From Phycisphaerales bacterium (GTDB lineage Bacteria > Planctomycetota > Phycisphaerae > Phycisphaerales > SM1A02), in assembly GCA_022446795.1 (NCBI GenBank), contig JAKVBX010000016.1, positions 1 through 64,000 of the forward strand: a stretch of 64,000 nucleotides of DNA, read 5' to 3'. How positions within the stretch are numbered: the stretch's first letter is position 1; each line of letters starts with the position of its first letter. Of the stretch, positions 42,682 to 51,163 are shown piece after piece. The translations under genes and the position numbers were made by a program. The notes beneath the pieces were generated by a model. The model was not told where the DNA came from, searched no databases, and worked only from the letters and a program-made list of their open reading frames with translations.

Positions 42682-43712
42682 GCAGCCCGGTCAAGCGTAC
42701 GTTCAATCGTTCGAACACGGCGCACCAGTCCAGCCAGGTTCATGGCGGCGAGTGCGTTGCGCTTCGCGGCATCCGCATCGACGGCGGGCGCTCCGCCGAC
42801 GGTGGCCCCGTCGGGAATGTCACCCGTGACCCCGGTCTTGGCCAGGGCCTGGACACCATCGCCGATGCGGAGGTGTCCAGCAACGCCGGTCTGCCCACCC
42901 AGGGCGACGTAATCTCCAACCTCGACGGAGCCGGCGATACCCACGAGCGAGACCAGCAGGCAGTGCTTGCCCATGGTGGTGCCATGTCCGATGGAGATCA
43001 GGTCGGCGAACTTGGTGCCCGCACCGATGACCGTCTCGCCCATCGCGGCCCGCTCGATCGCGCAGTTGGCGCCGATCTCCACGTCATCCTCGAGCACCGT
43101 GATCCCGGACTGGGGAATCTTGTGGTGCGCACCGGCGTGGGTGGCGTATCCAAAGCCATCGTTGCCGATGGCCGAGCAGGCGTGGACGGTGACGCGGTCA
43201 CCGAGCCGACACCGGTCATAGATCACGACGTTGGAATACAGGATGCAGTCATCGCCCAACTGGGCCTCCGGGCCGATGGAGACACCGGGGTACAGGTGGC
43301 AACCGGTCCCGATCCGGGCACCGGCTTCGATCGTGACATGTGGATGGACCCGGGTGCCTTCACCGATCACGGCATCCGGGTGAACGGCTGCGAGACGGGA
43401 GACGCCGTCGCCGCGGTCCTCGATCACGTCCGGGTGCTGGCGGAACCCATGGAGTTCGATCATGGCGTTGCGAAAGGCGAAATAGGGGTCATCGCAGACC
43501 AGCCGGGCCAACCCGTCCGGGCAGGGATCGGAATCCCGAATGAAGACGGCTGCTGCCTTGGTCGAGGCCAGGTGGGCCTGGTACTTGGAATTGGCCAGGA
43601 AGGTGACCTCAGTAGGGCTTGCGGCCTTGATACCGGCGCAGCCAGTCACTTCCAGTTCCCCGTCCCCGTGAAGGACGGCGTCAACCCGCGTGGCTAATTC
43701 CGAGAGGATCAT
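42666..43712 (-). CDS. lpxD: UDP-3-O-acylglucosamine N-acyltransferase LpxD (first copy, divergent from bamA)
   Basis: 348 residues from the ATG at 43712; an in-frame GTG at 43733 is possible. LpxD adds the N-linked hydroxyacyl chain to UDP-3-O-acylglucosamine in lipid A synthesis. Seen: an N-terminal uridine-binding domain (VTFLANSKYQAHLASTKAAA), then a left-handed beta-helix of hexapeptide repeats (IGEGTRVHPHVTIEAGARIG). The conserved IGHGT/VGIAGS segment carries the catalytic His position, and the C-terminus is helical. It differs clearly from the second lpxD at 47576-48631. It lies head to head with bamA (128 bp between starts) and overlaps gcvT at its 3' end by 16 bp. Confidence 0.9.
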   Translation of the reverse strand: MILSELATRVDAVLHGDGELEVTGCAGIKAASPTEVTFLANSKYQAHLASTKAAAVFIRDSDPCPDGLARLVCDDPYFAFRNAMIELHGFRQHPDVIEDRGDGVSRLAAVHPDAVIGEGTRVHPHVTIEAGARIGTGCHLYPGVSIGPEAQLGDDCILYSNVVIYDRCRLGDRVTVHACSAIGNDGFGYATHAGAHHKIPQSGITVLEDDVEIGANCAIERAAMGETVIGAGTKFADLISIGHGTTMGKHCLLVSLVGIAGSVEVGDYVALGGQTGVAGHLRIGDGVQALAKTGVTGDIPDGATVGGAPAVDADAAKRNALAAMNLAGLVRRVRTIERTLDRAAQRDE

Positions 43713-43840
43713 GCGGATGAGGGGCTCCAGCACCGGGGATTGGCCCCCGGGCGGGGGCAGACTAGCAGACCCGGGCCCGGATCTCGCGGCATGATCACAT
43801 GGCGGTGGGGCGGGTGGGCGGATATCCTCCGTCGCAATCC

Positions 43841-46222
43841 ATGCGATCCTCGCTCTCCATCGCGTTCCGCGGGGTGATGCCTCTCGTTCTCCTGCTTCTC
43901 GGGGTCCTTCATTACGGGGGGTCAGTGGCGCTGGCCCAGCAGGAGCAGCTCGTGGATCGCCCGGTCTCGCGGATTACCCTCCGCGGACTCGACCGAGTTC
44001 CCGAGCAGAAGATCCTCAACAACATCCGGTCGAAGGTGGGGGCGGCCTACGAGCCGTCGACGGCTCGCGGCGATGTCTCGCGACTGACCCGCCTGGGCGA
44101 TTTCTCCAGCATCGATGTGGAAGCCACGCTGCTGGGTGACGGCACGGTGGCGCTGACGTACTACTTCAAGGAGCAGCAGCTCCTGGCCCAGGTCCAGGTA
44201 GTGGGCAACCGCGTCCTGAGCGACTCGGCCCTGCTGGGGCCCACCGGCCTCCGGCGCGGATCGGCGCGGGATGACTTCCTCATTGAGCGTGGTATCCGGG
44301 ACATGAAGGAGGCCTACCGCAAGAAGGGCTACTTCCTGACCACCGTGAGCATCGATGATGAGCAGTTGAATACCAATGATGTGCTGATCTTCGAGGTGAT
44401 CGAGGGGCCGCGGGTTCGCGTGCGACAGATTGACTTCGTCGGCAACACCCAGTTTCCCACCAAGGTGCTCCAGGCCGAGATCAGCACCCGGACATGGTTC
44501 CCCTTCCTCGTCCGCGGTGAGCTGGACAACCAGCAACTGGCGTCCGACGTCAAGGGGCTTGATACGTACTACAAGGATCGCGGCTACCTCGACGTGCGGG
44601 TCGACCGGACGATCGAGATCTCGCCCGACCAGAAGGAAGCCAAGGTCATCTTCCTCATCGAGGAAGGGTCGCGTTTCCGCGTCGGCGACATCCAGGCCAC
44701 CACGTTCCAGGGTGAGCCGCTGGAGGTTTTTGCCGCGGAACAGCTGGCCGGGCTGATGTCCCTGAAGAAGGGTGATATCTACCGGGCCGACCGGGTCCGG
44801 CGGTCCCAGACCAGCATCCAGAACAGTTACGGCGCCATGGGCTACCTGGACACGCAGGTCCAGTTGTTCCCGGTTCGCCGCGAGGCCGGTTCCCCGATCG
44901 TGGACGTCCGTATCGAGGTCCGCGAAGGCGAGGTGGCGGACGTGGGCCTCATCAACGTCCATGGCAACTCCCTGACGCGGGACCGGATCATCCGTCGACC
45001 GATCAACCTGGAACCGGGGCGTCGTTTCGATGTCAACGAGGTCGAGAACGCCAAGGACGCGATCGAGCAGAGCAACCTCTTCAATGATGTCCGGGTGACG
45101 GTCCAGCAGGAATCCGAGGACAACCCGGGTTTCCGCGATGTCCTGGTGGAGGTCAAGGAGAAGAACACGGGTTCATTGAACTTCGGTGTCGGCTTCGGTT
45201 CGGACTCCGGCGTGCTGGGACAGATCTCGCTCCGGCAGGACAACTTCGACATCTTCGATGTCCCCGAGACCTTCAACGAACTGGTGCGAGGCCGGGCGTT
45301 CCGTGGTGCGGGGCAGAAGTTCGCCATCACGTTCCAGCCCGGTAACGAGATCTTCTCGTACGACATTTCGCTCTCGGAGCCGAATATCTTCGACACGCCC
45401 TACACGCTCGGCGGTACGGGTGGGTACTACCGCCGGATCTTCCGTGACTACACGGAGGAACGTATCTACGGTGGTGCCGCGGTCACTCGTCGCTTCGGCG
45501 ATGTCTGGGTCGCCGAGGGTCGGTGGAACTGGGCCAACATCAGGCTCGATGACATCGCCTTCGGTGCGCCGATCCAGATCTACGAGGACGAGGGGCCCTC
45601 GGATGCCGTGAATACCGGCGTCTCGGTCATCCGCACGACCATCGATCGACTCACGCGTCCGACCAAGGGAAGTCGAATCGACTTGAGCTATGACAACTTC
45701 GGCGCCTACGCCGGCGATCTGTCATTCAACCGTGTCCGGGGTGACTACACCGGCTACTTCGCGATCGACCGGGACTTCCTCGGGCGGACGTCAACGCTGC
45801 GAGTGGACGCCTCGGTGGGGTATATCTTCGGTGGCGAGGCGCCGACCTATGAGAAGTTCTACCTCGGCGGCCGAACCCTGCGCGGATTCGAGTTCCGGAC
45901 GGTCAGTCCCAAGGGCACGCCCAGTGTCCCGGGAGGACCGGTGGACATTCCCATCGGCGGCAACTGGCTGCTCTTCCTGGGGGCCCAGTACCAGTTCCCG
46001 GTCGTGGGCGAGGTCATCGATGCTGTCTTCTTCTGCGATTCCGGCACCGTGACCGAGGAAGTCGGATTCGACGACTACCGCCTGTCGTTCGGGATGGGTA
46101 TCCGCCTCTACCTGCCGCAGTTGGGCCCCACGCCCATGGCGTTCGACTTTGCCTTCCCGATCATGACCGGGGAGTATGATGAGACGCAGGTATTCAGCTT
46201 CTCGGCCGAGTTGCCGTTCTGA
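43841..46222 (+). CDS. bamA: Outer membrane protein assembly factor BamA
   Basis: 793 residues from the ATG at 43841, which starts a long signal peptide (VMPLVLLLLGVLHYGGSVAL). BamA inserts beta-barrel proteins into the outer membrane. Repeated POTRA domains occupy about 35-430 (VSRITLRGLDRVPEQKI, VRVRQIDFVGNTQFPTKVL, VADVGLINVHGNSLTRDRII). A 16-strand-type barrel follows (about 440-793), with the family motif VRGRAF/GRTLRGFEF near the L6 loop, and the C-terminus ends in Phe (FSAELPF). It leads a run of co-directional genes for chaperones and lipid A synthesis, a common bam-skp-lpxD-fabZ-lpxA layout. It is direct evidence for an outer membrane. Confidence 0.95.
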   Translation: MRSSLSIAFRGVMPLVLLLLGVLHYGGSVALAQQEQLVDRPVSRITLRGLDRVPEQKILNNIRSKVGAAYEPSTARGDVSRLTRLGDFSSIDVEATLLGDGTVALTYYFKEQQLLAQVQVVGNRVLSDSALLGPTGLRRGSARDDFLIERGIRDMKEAYRKKGYFLTTVSIDDEQLNTNDVLIFEVIEGPRVRVRQIDFVGNTQFPTKVLQAEISTRTWFPFLVRGELDNQQLASDVKGLDTYYKDRGYLDVRVDRTIEISPDQKEAKVIFLIEEGSRFRVGDIQATTFQGEPLEVFAAEQLAGLMSLKKGDIYRADRVRRSQTSIQNSYGAMGYLDTQVQLFPVRREAGSPIVDVRIEVREGEVADVGLINVHGNSLTRDRIIRRPINLEPGRRFDVNEVENAKDAIEQSNLFNDVRVTVQQESEDNPGFRDVLVEVKEKNTGSLNFGVGFGSDSGVLGQISLRQDNFDIFDVPETFNELVRGRAFRGAGQKFAITFQPGNEIFSYDISLSEPNIFDTPYTLGGTGGYYRRIFRDYTEERIYGGAAVTRRFGDVWVAEGRWNWANIRLDDIAFGAPIQIYEDEGPSDAVNTGVSVIRTTIDRLTRPTKGSRIDLSYDNFGAYAGDLSFNRVRGDYTGYFAIDRDFLGRTSTLRVDASVGYIFGGEAPTYEKFYLGGRTLRGFEFRTVSPKGTPSVPGGPVDIPIGGNWLLFLGAQYQFPVVGEVIDAVFFCDSGTVTEEVGFDDYRLSFGMGIRLYLPQLGPTPMAFDFAFPIMTGEYDETQVFSFSAELPF

Positions 46223-46262
46223 ATCGATACCGCAAGAACAGAGATGGGGAGTGACCCTGGCC

Positions 46263-46898
46263 ATGATCAATCGCAGTCGAATTACCGTCCTTGTCAGCCT
46301 CGTGATCGCGGGGGTGGCGCTTGGCATCTCGGTGCAGGCCGGTGCGGCACGCCGCGCCATGATGGAGCCGACCATCGTCGCGACGGTCGATATCAATCGG
46401 GTCCGCGAGGGGCTTTCCGAGCGGGTTGATGCCCAGGCCGGCCTGGTGGCCAAGGCCCAGCAGATCGAAGCCGAGAACACCGAGCGGATCAGCAAGATCG
46501 AGGAGATCCAGGCCGAGCTGGCCGATGTCGTCGATCCGGCCCGCCGCGAGGAACTCCAGGATGACCTGGACATGCACCTGGTTCGCGCCGCGGCCTGGCG
46601 GGAGTACATCAAGCAGCAGTTGGACATCGAGAAGTCGCTGCTTCTGCAGGACCTCTATCGCAAGATCACCGAGGCAGTCACCGAGGTGGCCGAGTTGGAA
46701 GGCATCGGGCTGGTGCTGATCAATGACAGCAACCTGACGGTTCAGACCATCTCCGACTCCAAGGTGGCGAGGGAACTGCAGGTGCGTCAGCAGATCAGCT
46801 CCCGTCGGATCATCTACGCAGCGCCGACGATCGACATCACCGAACAACTGGTCGTCCGAATGAACAATGCCTATGCCTCCGCCCAGGGCGGACGCTGA
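46263..46898 (+). CDS. OmpH/Skp-like periplasmic chaperone (first copy)
   Basis: 211 residues; the ATG at 46263 is preceded by GGGGAG. A signal peptide (ITVLVSLVIAGVALGISVQA) is followed by the OmpH start VATVDINRVREGLSE and a long charged coiled coil (about 60-130), then a C-terminal strand region (GIGLVLINDSNLTVQTI). Skp/OmpH trimers hold unfolded outer-membrane proteins in the periplasm. The end (QISSRRIIYAAPTIDITEQL) is shared with the next gene, showing a tandem duplication. It is 40 bases after bamA, so probably the same operon. Confidence 0.88.
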   Translation: MINRSRITVLVSLVIAGVALGISVQAGAARRAMMEPTIVATVDINRVREGLSERVDAQAGLVAKAQQIEAENTERISKIEEIQAELADVVDPARREELQDDLDMHLVRAAAWREYIKQQLDIEKSLLLQDLYRKITEAVTEVAELEGIGLVLINDSNLTVQTISDSKVARELQVRQQISSRRIIYAAPTIDITEQLVVRMNNAYASAQGGR

Positions 46899-46951
46899 GC
46901 CCGAGCGCCACGCGCGCTTGACACATCCCAGCAGCAATGGGGAGATCACGA

Positions 46952-47572
46952 ATGAACCTGAAGATTGACATCACCCGCGGCATGCTCGTGGGCCTGTGCC
47001 TGGTCCTCCTGGTGGCGCTCATCGGCAACAGCCGAACCGATGCCACGCAGGGTGCGCCGGCAACCAAGACCGCCGTCGCGGTCGTCAACCTCGAGAAGAC
47101 CTTCAATGGCCTTGAGGAGTGGACCGCCGCCGAGAGCCAGATCATCGAGATGGGGGCCACGATCGAGGATGAGGCGACCCGTCGGAGGGAGATGGTCGAG
47201 GGCCTCTTCGCGGACACCGAGGATTACCCGGTGGGCTCCGAGAAGTTCAAGGAAGCCCAGCGGAAGTACGAGATCGCCGCGCTTGAATTCCAGGCCTACG
47301 TGGCGATGCACCAGAGTCGCCGGATGGAATTCAACGACTACGAGATCAGGCGCATCTACGAGAAGATCAAGTCTTCGGCGCAGCAGATGGCTGACGAGCG
47401 CGGTATCGAACTGATCCTCGTCGATGATTCGGTCGTTCCCATCCCGCCCAATACCACGGACATCCTGGCCCAGATCTCCAGCCGCCGGGTGCTGTTCGCC
47501 CGGACCCAGTTGGACATCACCGATGCCCTGATCACCCAGATGAACACGGCGTTCCGAGCGGCGGGATCCTGA
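46952..47572 (+). CDS. OmpH/Skp-like periplasmic chaperone (second copy)
   Basis: 206 residues; GGGGAG sits 8-9 bases before the ATG at 46952. The hydrophobic N-terminus (GMLVGLCLVLLVALIGN) could be a signal peptide or anchor. The AVVNLEKTFNGLEEW start and the helical middle match OmpH/Skp. The C-terminus (GIELILVDDSVVPI, QISSRRVLFARTQLDITDAL) parallels the first copy. The two are divergent enough elsewhere to have separate roles. Only 3 bases separate it from the following lpxD. Confidence 0.88.
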   Translation: MNLKIDITRGMLVGLCLVLLVALIGNSRTDATQGAPATKTAVAVVNLEKTFNGLEEWTAAESQIIEMGATIEDEATRRREMVEGLFADTEDYPVGSEKFKEAQRKYEIAALEFQAYVAMHQSRRMEFNDYEIRRIYEKIKSSAQQMADERGIELILVDDSVVPIPPNTTDILAQISSRRVLFARTQLDITDALITQMNTAFRAAGS

Positions 47573-47575
47573 GCC

Positions 47576-48631
47576 GTGTCGAGCCCGGCTCGTGCCGGTA
47601 TCGGAGTCGGGTCGACGGTTGCGGAGATTGCCGCGTTCGTTGGCGGCGATGTCGAGGGTCATGGCGACCTGGTGATCACCGGGCTCAACAGCCTGGAGGC
47701 AGCCGCGCCGGATGAACTGACCTTCATTCGATCATCGCGCTGGGCGGCGGACTGGGCCACGGTCTCTGCCGGCGCGACGCTGGTCACGCGAGGCGTGGAA
47801 ATCGCCGGGCACGACCCGTCGTCGCGTGCGGTCGTGCACGTTGATGACGCCGAGATCGCGATGATCAAGCTGCTGGAGGCCTTCGACGACAGCCAGCGGG
47901 TCACTCCGGAACCGGGGATCGACGCCTCGGCGGTGATTGATCCGGCGGCGGATATCGGGACGGATGTCTTCATCGGGCCGCACGTGAGCGTGGCCGCCGG
48001 AGCGACGGTCGAGGACGGTGCCTGTCTGCACGCGGGGGTCCGGATCGGGACCGGTGCGGTCATCGGCGCGGGTTCGGTCCTGCATCCCAACGTGGTCGTC
48101 GGTCGTGACTGTCGAATCGGTCGAGGCTGCTGTTTCCACGGCGGCGTCGTGATCGGTGCCGACGGCTTCGGCTATCGCCCGGATCCCGGAGGGGGAGGGC
48201 TCCTGAAGGTGCCGCACCTGGGCATCGTCGAGATCGGCGATGACGTGGAGATCGGTGCCGGGACCTGTGTCGACCGTGGCAAGTTCGGTGCCACGTCCAT
48301 CGGCACCAATACCAAGATCGACAACCTCGTCCAGGTGGCTCACAACGTCACCATCGGCTGCTCGACGGTCATCGCGGCCCAGGTCGGAATCGCCGGATCG
48401 GCCTCCATCGGCCATGGCGTCCAGGTCGGCGCCCACGCCGGCATCGTGGAGCACATCCGGATCGGGGATGGTGCCCGGATCGGTGCCAAGGCGGGCGTGA
48501 TCCGGGATGTCCCCGCTGGCGAGGCTGTAGCGGGCATTCCGGCCCAACCGGCGAAGGATACTTTGCGTCAGTTGACGGCCCTTCGTAAACTGCCCGAATA
48601 CCTCGCTCGGCAGGGGCGAAACAGGCGTTGA
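47576..48631 (+). CDS. lpxD: UDP-3-O-acylglucosamine N-acyltransferase LpxD (second copy, in bamA cluster)
   Basis: 351 residues; GTG start at 47576, three bases after the ompH-like stop. It has the LpxD N-terminal domain ([20 protein letters not shown]), hexapeptide repeats ([20 protein letters not shown]), the signature segment [14 protein letters not shown] with the catalytic His, [13 protein letters not shown], and a C-terminal helix. This copy is closer to textbook LpxD in the catalytic region than the one at 42666-43712. Its place before lpxC-fabZ and lpxA suggests it is the main lipid A enzyme. Confidence 0.92.
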   Translation: MSSPARAGIGVGSTVAEIAAFVGGDVEGHGDLVITGLNSLEAAAPDELTFIRSSRWAADWATVSAGATLVTRGVEIAGHDPSSRAVVHVDDAEIAMIKLLEAFDDSQRVTPEPGIDASAVIDPAADIGTDVFIGPHVSVAAGATVEDGACLHAGVRIGTGAVIGAGSVLHPNVVVGRDCRIGRGCCFHGGVVIGADGFGYRPDPGGGGLLKVPHLGIVEIGDDVEIGAGTCVDRGKFGATSIGTNTKIDNLVQVAHNVTIGCSTVIAAQVGIAGSASIGHGVQVGAHAGIVEHIRIGDGARIGAKAGVIRDVPAGEAVAGIPAQPAKDTLRQLTALRKLPEYLARQGRNRR

Positions 48632-48683
48632 CGCTCACTGCCGATCGGCTCGTGCGGTGAATCTCGCGCACGTCGGAGTGTCC

Positions 48684-50036
48684 ATGATCCAAGAGGCTGA
48701 CGAGATCCAGCAGGATGACCTGTCCCCGGCGCAACACACGGTTGCGAAGCCGGCGGCGATCCGTGGTCGGGGACTGCTCCACGGCGAGGAAGCTGAGTTG
48801 GTCATCGAGCCCGCCCCGGTCGACCATGGCATCGTGTTCGAGCGGGTCGACCTGGATCCCCCGGTGCGGATCCCGGCGCTGATCGACCACGCCCTGGACC
48901 GGGAACGACGGACGACGCTCAAGAACGGGTCCAGCACGGTCGAGACGGTGGAGCACTGCATGTCCGCCCTCGCGGGCCTGGGCATCGACAACGCGCTGGT
49001 GCGGATCAACGGTCCCGAGGTTCCCCTGGGTGATGGCAGTGCGTCAGCCTTCGTCGAGGCCATCCAGGATGTGGGCATCCAAACGCAGGACGGCTCGCGG
49101 CTGATCTACCAGGTGACGGAGCCGATCATTCTCGATGAGGGTGGATCGATGCTCGCGGCCTTCCCCAGTCGGCATGACGACTTCCGGGTGATCTACGAAC
49201 TGGACTACGGCACGGGCGAACAGCGGATCTCTCGCCAGTCCCAGGGATTCGTACTCGATACCGAGCAATACCTGTCGGAGTTGTCCACGGCGCGGACCTA
49301 CAGCCTGAAGGAAGAAGCGCAGGGACTCTGGGAACAGGGCCTGTGTCGGCACCTGACCCCCAAGGACGTACTCGTCATCGGGGAAGACGGTCCGATTGAG
49401 AACGCGTATCGCTTCGACAACGAACCGGCTCGACACAAGATCCTCGATCTCATCGGGGACCTGTACCTGCTCGGTGGTCCCGTGCATGGTCGGTTCGTGG
49501 CTTCGCGATCCGGCCACGCGTTGAACCGCAAGATGTGCACGCGGATCCGCGAGCAGGCGGAAGCCCGGCGACGCCAGGACCTGCTGCGTGATGGGCAGGT
49601 CATGGATATCCGGGCGATCCAGCAGATCATGCCGCACCGCTATCCGATGTTGCTCGTGGACCGGGTGGTGGAAGTCGAGGGTCATCGCCGGGCCATCGGC
49701 GTCAAGAATGTCACGATCAATGAGCCCTTCTTCGGAGGGCACTATCCGAGCACGCCGCTCATGCCCGGCGTCCTGATTGTCGAGGCGATGGCGCAGTTGG
49801 GCGGACTGCTCCTGAGCCAGAAGCTGGAGCACGCCGGCAAGATCGCCGTGCTCCTGAGCCTCGACAAGGTCAAGCTCCGACACCCGGTCACCCCGGGTGA
49901 CCAGCTCGTGCTGGAGGCGGAGACGGTACGGGCCAGTTCACGGACGGCATCGATCAGGTGCCAGGCCTTCGTGGGAAGCCAGGTCGCAGCGGAGGCCAGC
50001 ATCCGCTTCATGATGGTGGATGCAGAACAGCGTTGA
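48684..50036 (+). CDS. lpxC-fabZ: Bifunctional LpxC deacetylase / FabZ dehydratase fusion
   Basis: 450 residues; the ATG at 48684 has GGAG 6 bases upstream (a GTG at 48657 is less likely). The N-terminal LpxC half (about 20-295) deacetylates UDP-3-O-acyl-N-acetylglucosamine, the committed step of lipid A synthesis. Zinc and catalytic residues are visible: His91 in TVEHCMSA, His251 and Asp255 in HKILDLIG, and His278 in RSGHALN. The C-terminal FabZ half (about 305-450) dehydrates 3-hydroxyacyl-ACP: IMPHRYPMLLVDR, His353 in GGHYPSTPLMPG and Glu367 in VEAMAQLGG. Such fusions are known, for example in Bacteroidetes. Joining the two puts competing uses of 3-hydroxyacyl-ACP under one gene. Confidence 0.95.
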   Translation: MIQEADEIQQDDLSPAQHTVAKPAAIRGRGLLHGEEAELVIEPAPVDHGIVFERVDLDPPVRIPALIDHALDRERRTTLKNGSSTVETVEHCMSALAGLGIDNALVRINGPEVPLGDGSASAFVEAIQDVGIQTQDGSRLIYQVTEPIILDEGGSMLAAFPSRHDDFRVIYELDYGTGEQRISRQSQGFVLDTEQYLSELSTARTYSLKEEAQGLWEQGLCRHLTPKDVLVIGEDGPIENAYRFDNEPARHKILDLIGDLYLLGGPVHGRFVASRSGHALNRKMCTRIREQAEARRRQDLLRDGQVMDIRAIQQIMPHRYPMLLVDRVVEVEGHRRAIGVKNVTINEPFFGGHYPSTPLMPGVLIVEAMAQLGGLLLSQKLEHAGKIAVLLSLDKVKLRHPVTPGDQLVLEAETVRASSRTASIRCQAFVGSQVAAEASIRFMMVDAEQR

Positions 50037-50077
50037 GGAGCACCCCGTCTCCCCCGTGGGAGACCGTGAGAACACAC

Positions 50078-50935
50078 ATGGCGACGATTCATGACACAGC
50101 CATCGTTGATTCGACCGCTCGCATCAGTGACGAAGCCACGATCGGTCCCTACTGCGTGATCGGCCCCGAGGTCGAGATCGGCCCCGGGACGGTCCTGCAG
50201 AATCACGTGACGGTCCAGTGCCATAGCCGGATCGGCGCCAACAACCTCTTCTACCCGTTTGCCGTGATCGGCGCCGATCCCCAGGACAAGAAGTTCGACG
50301 GCGAGCCGACCGAGTGTCTGATCGGTGACAACAACGAGATCCGTGAGCACGTCACGATCCACCGGGGCACCGGCAACGGTGGCGGCGTGACCAGCATCGG
50401 GGACGACAACCTCATCATGGTCGGGTGCCACATCGCTCATGACTGCCGGATCGGGAACGGCACCGTGATCGCGAACCAGGTCATGCTGGCCGGACATGTC
50501 GTCATCGGTGACGCCGCAGGCATCGGCGGAGGAGCCGGCGTTCATCACTATGTCACCATCGGGCAATCAGCCTTCGTCGGCGGAATGGCCCGCGTCTCGC
50601 GCGATGTGCCGCCCTACATGATCGTCGAGGGACATCCAGCGGAAGTTCGTGCGGTCAACGTGATCGGCATGTCGCGTCGCGGGTTCTCCAGCGAACATGT
50701 CGATGCGATGAAAGAGACGTTCCGACGGTTGTTCCGTGAGAACAGCAACATGGTCGAGGGCCTGGCCGCCGTTCGACTGGAGTTCTCCGGGGTACCGGCC
50801 ATCGACGCGGTCTGCCAGGCCATCGAGGATGCTTCCGGTGGCACGCATGGTCGCGCGCGAGAGTCTACCCGTCGTGATGACAAGTGGGCCGGTGCCGCGG
50901 GTTGTGCCGTAGCCGAGACCGACGGGCCGAAGTAG
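50078..50935 (+). CDS. lpxA: UDP-N-acetylglucosamine acyltransferase
   Basis: 285 residues from the ATG at 50078. LpxA transfers the first 3-hydroxyacyl chain to UDP-GlcNAc. It shows left-handed beta-helix hexapeptides from the N-terminus (IHDTAIVDSTARISDEATIG), the conserved FAVIGADPQDKKFDGEPTE, the REHVTIHRGT loop, and CHIAHDCRIGN with His118 and catalytic His121. The C-terminal helical domain (NVIGMSRRGFS) is standard. About 25 extra residues at the end (after GGTHGRA) are charged and not conserved in LpxA as I know it. It is the last gene of the cluster, 6 bases from a convergent small gene. Confidence 0.94.
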   Translation: MATIHDTAIVDSTARISDEATIGPYCVIGPEVEIGPGTVLQNHVTVQCHSRIGANNLFYPFAVIGADPQDKKFDGEPTECLIGDNNEIREHVTIHRGTGNGGGVTSIGDDNLIMVGCHIAHDCRIGNGTVIANQVMLAGHVVIGDAAGIGGGAGVHHYVTIGQSAFVGGMARVSRDVPPYMIVEGHPAEVRAVNVIGMSRRGFSSEHVDAMKETFRRLFRENSNMVEGLAAVRLEFSGVPAIDAVCQAIEDASGGTHGRARESTRRDDKWAGAAGCAVAETDGPK

Positions 50936-50941
50936 CCTCAG

Positions 50942-51145
50942 CTAGAGATCGTCCGGGTCGTCGAGATTATCGGGGTCGTCATCGGTGACCTCGGTGCCCT
51001 CGTCGTGCTCTTTCTCGTCGTCATCCGTGAAGTCGTCGTCATCGTCATCGAGCGCTGCGTCAAGCAGGCCCGGTTCGAGGGAATCTTCATCTTCGATGGG
51101 ACGGTGGTCGTCGGCGTCCATCTGATCGGCTGTGATGATGGTCAT
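50942..51145 (-). CDS. Small, extremely acidic protein
   Basis: 67 residues; the ATG at 51145 has GGAG about 7 bases upstream. It contains 25 Asp and 7 Glu (about 48% acidic) with a run of six Asp (LDDDDDDFTDDD). No hydrophobic core or cysteine is seen, so it is probably disordered, possibly metal-binding or a charge mimic. It lies 18 bases after the stop of the large PQQ-type propeller gene on the same strand and is probably co-transcribed. No family is recognised; a real gene is supported by the ribosome site and the tight spacing. Confidence 0.6.
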   Translation of the reverse strand: MTIITADQMDADDHRPIEDEDSLEPGLLDAALDDDDDDFTDDDEKEHDEGTEVTDDDPDNLDDPDDL

Positions 51146-51163
51146 CGGTCATTCTCCGCGGTG

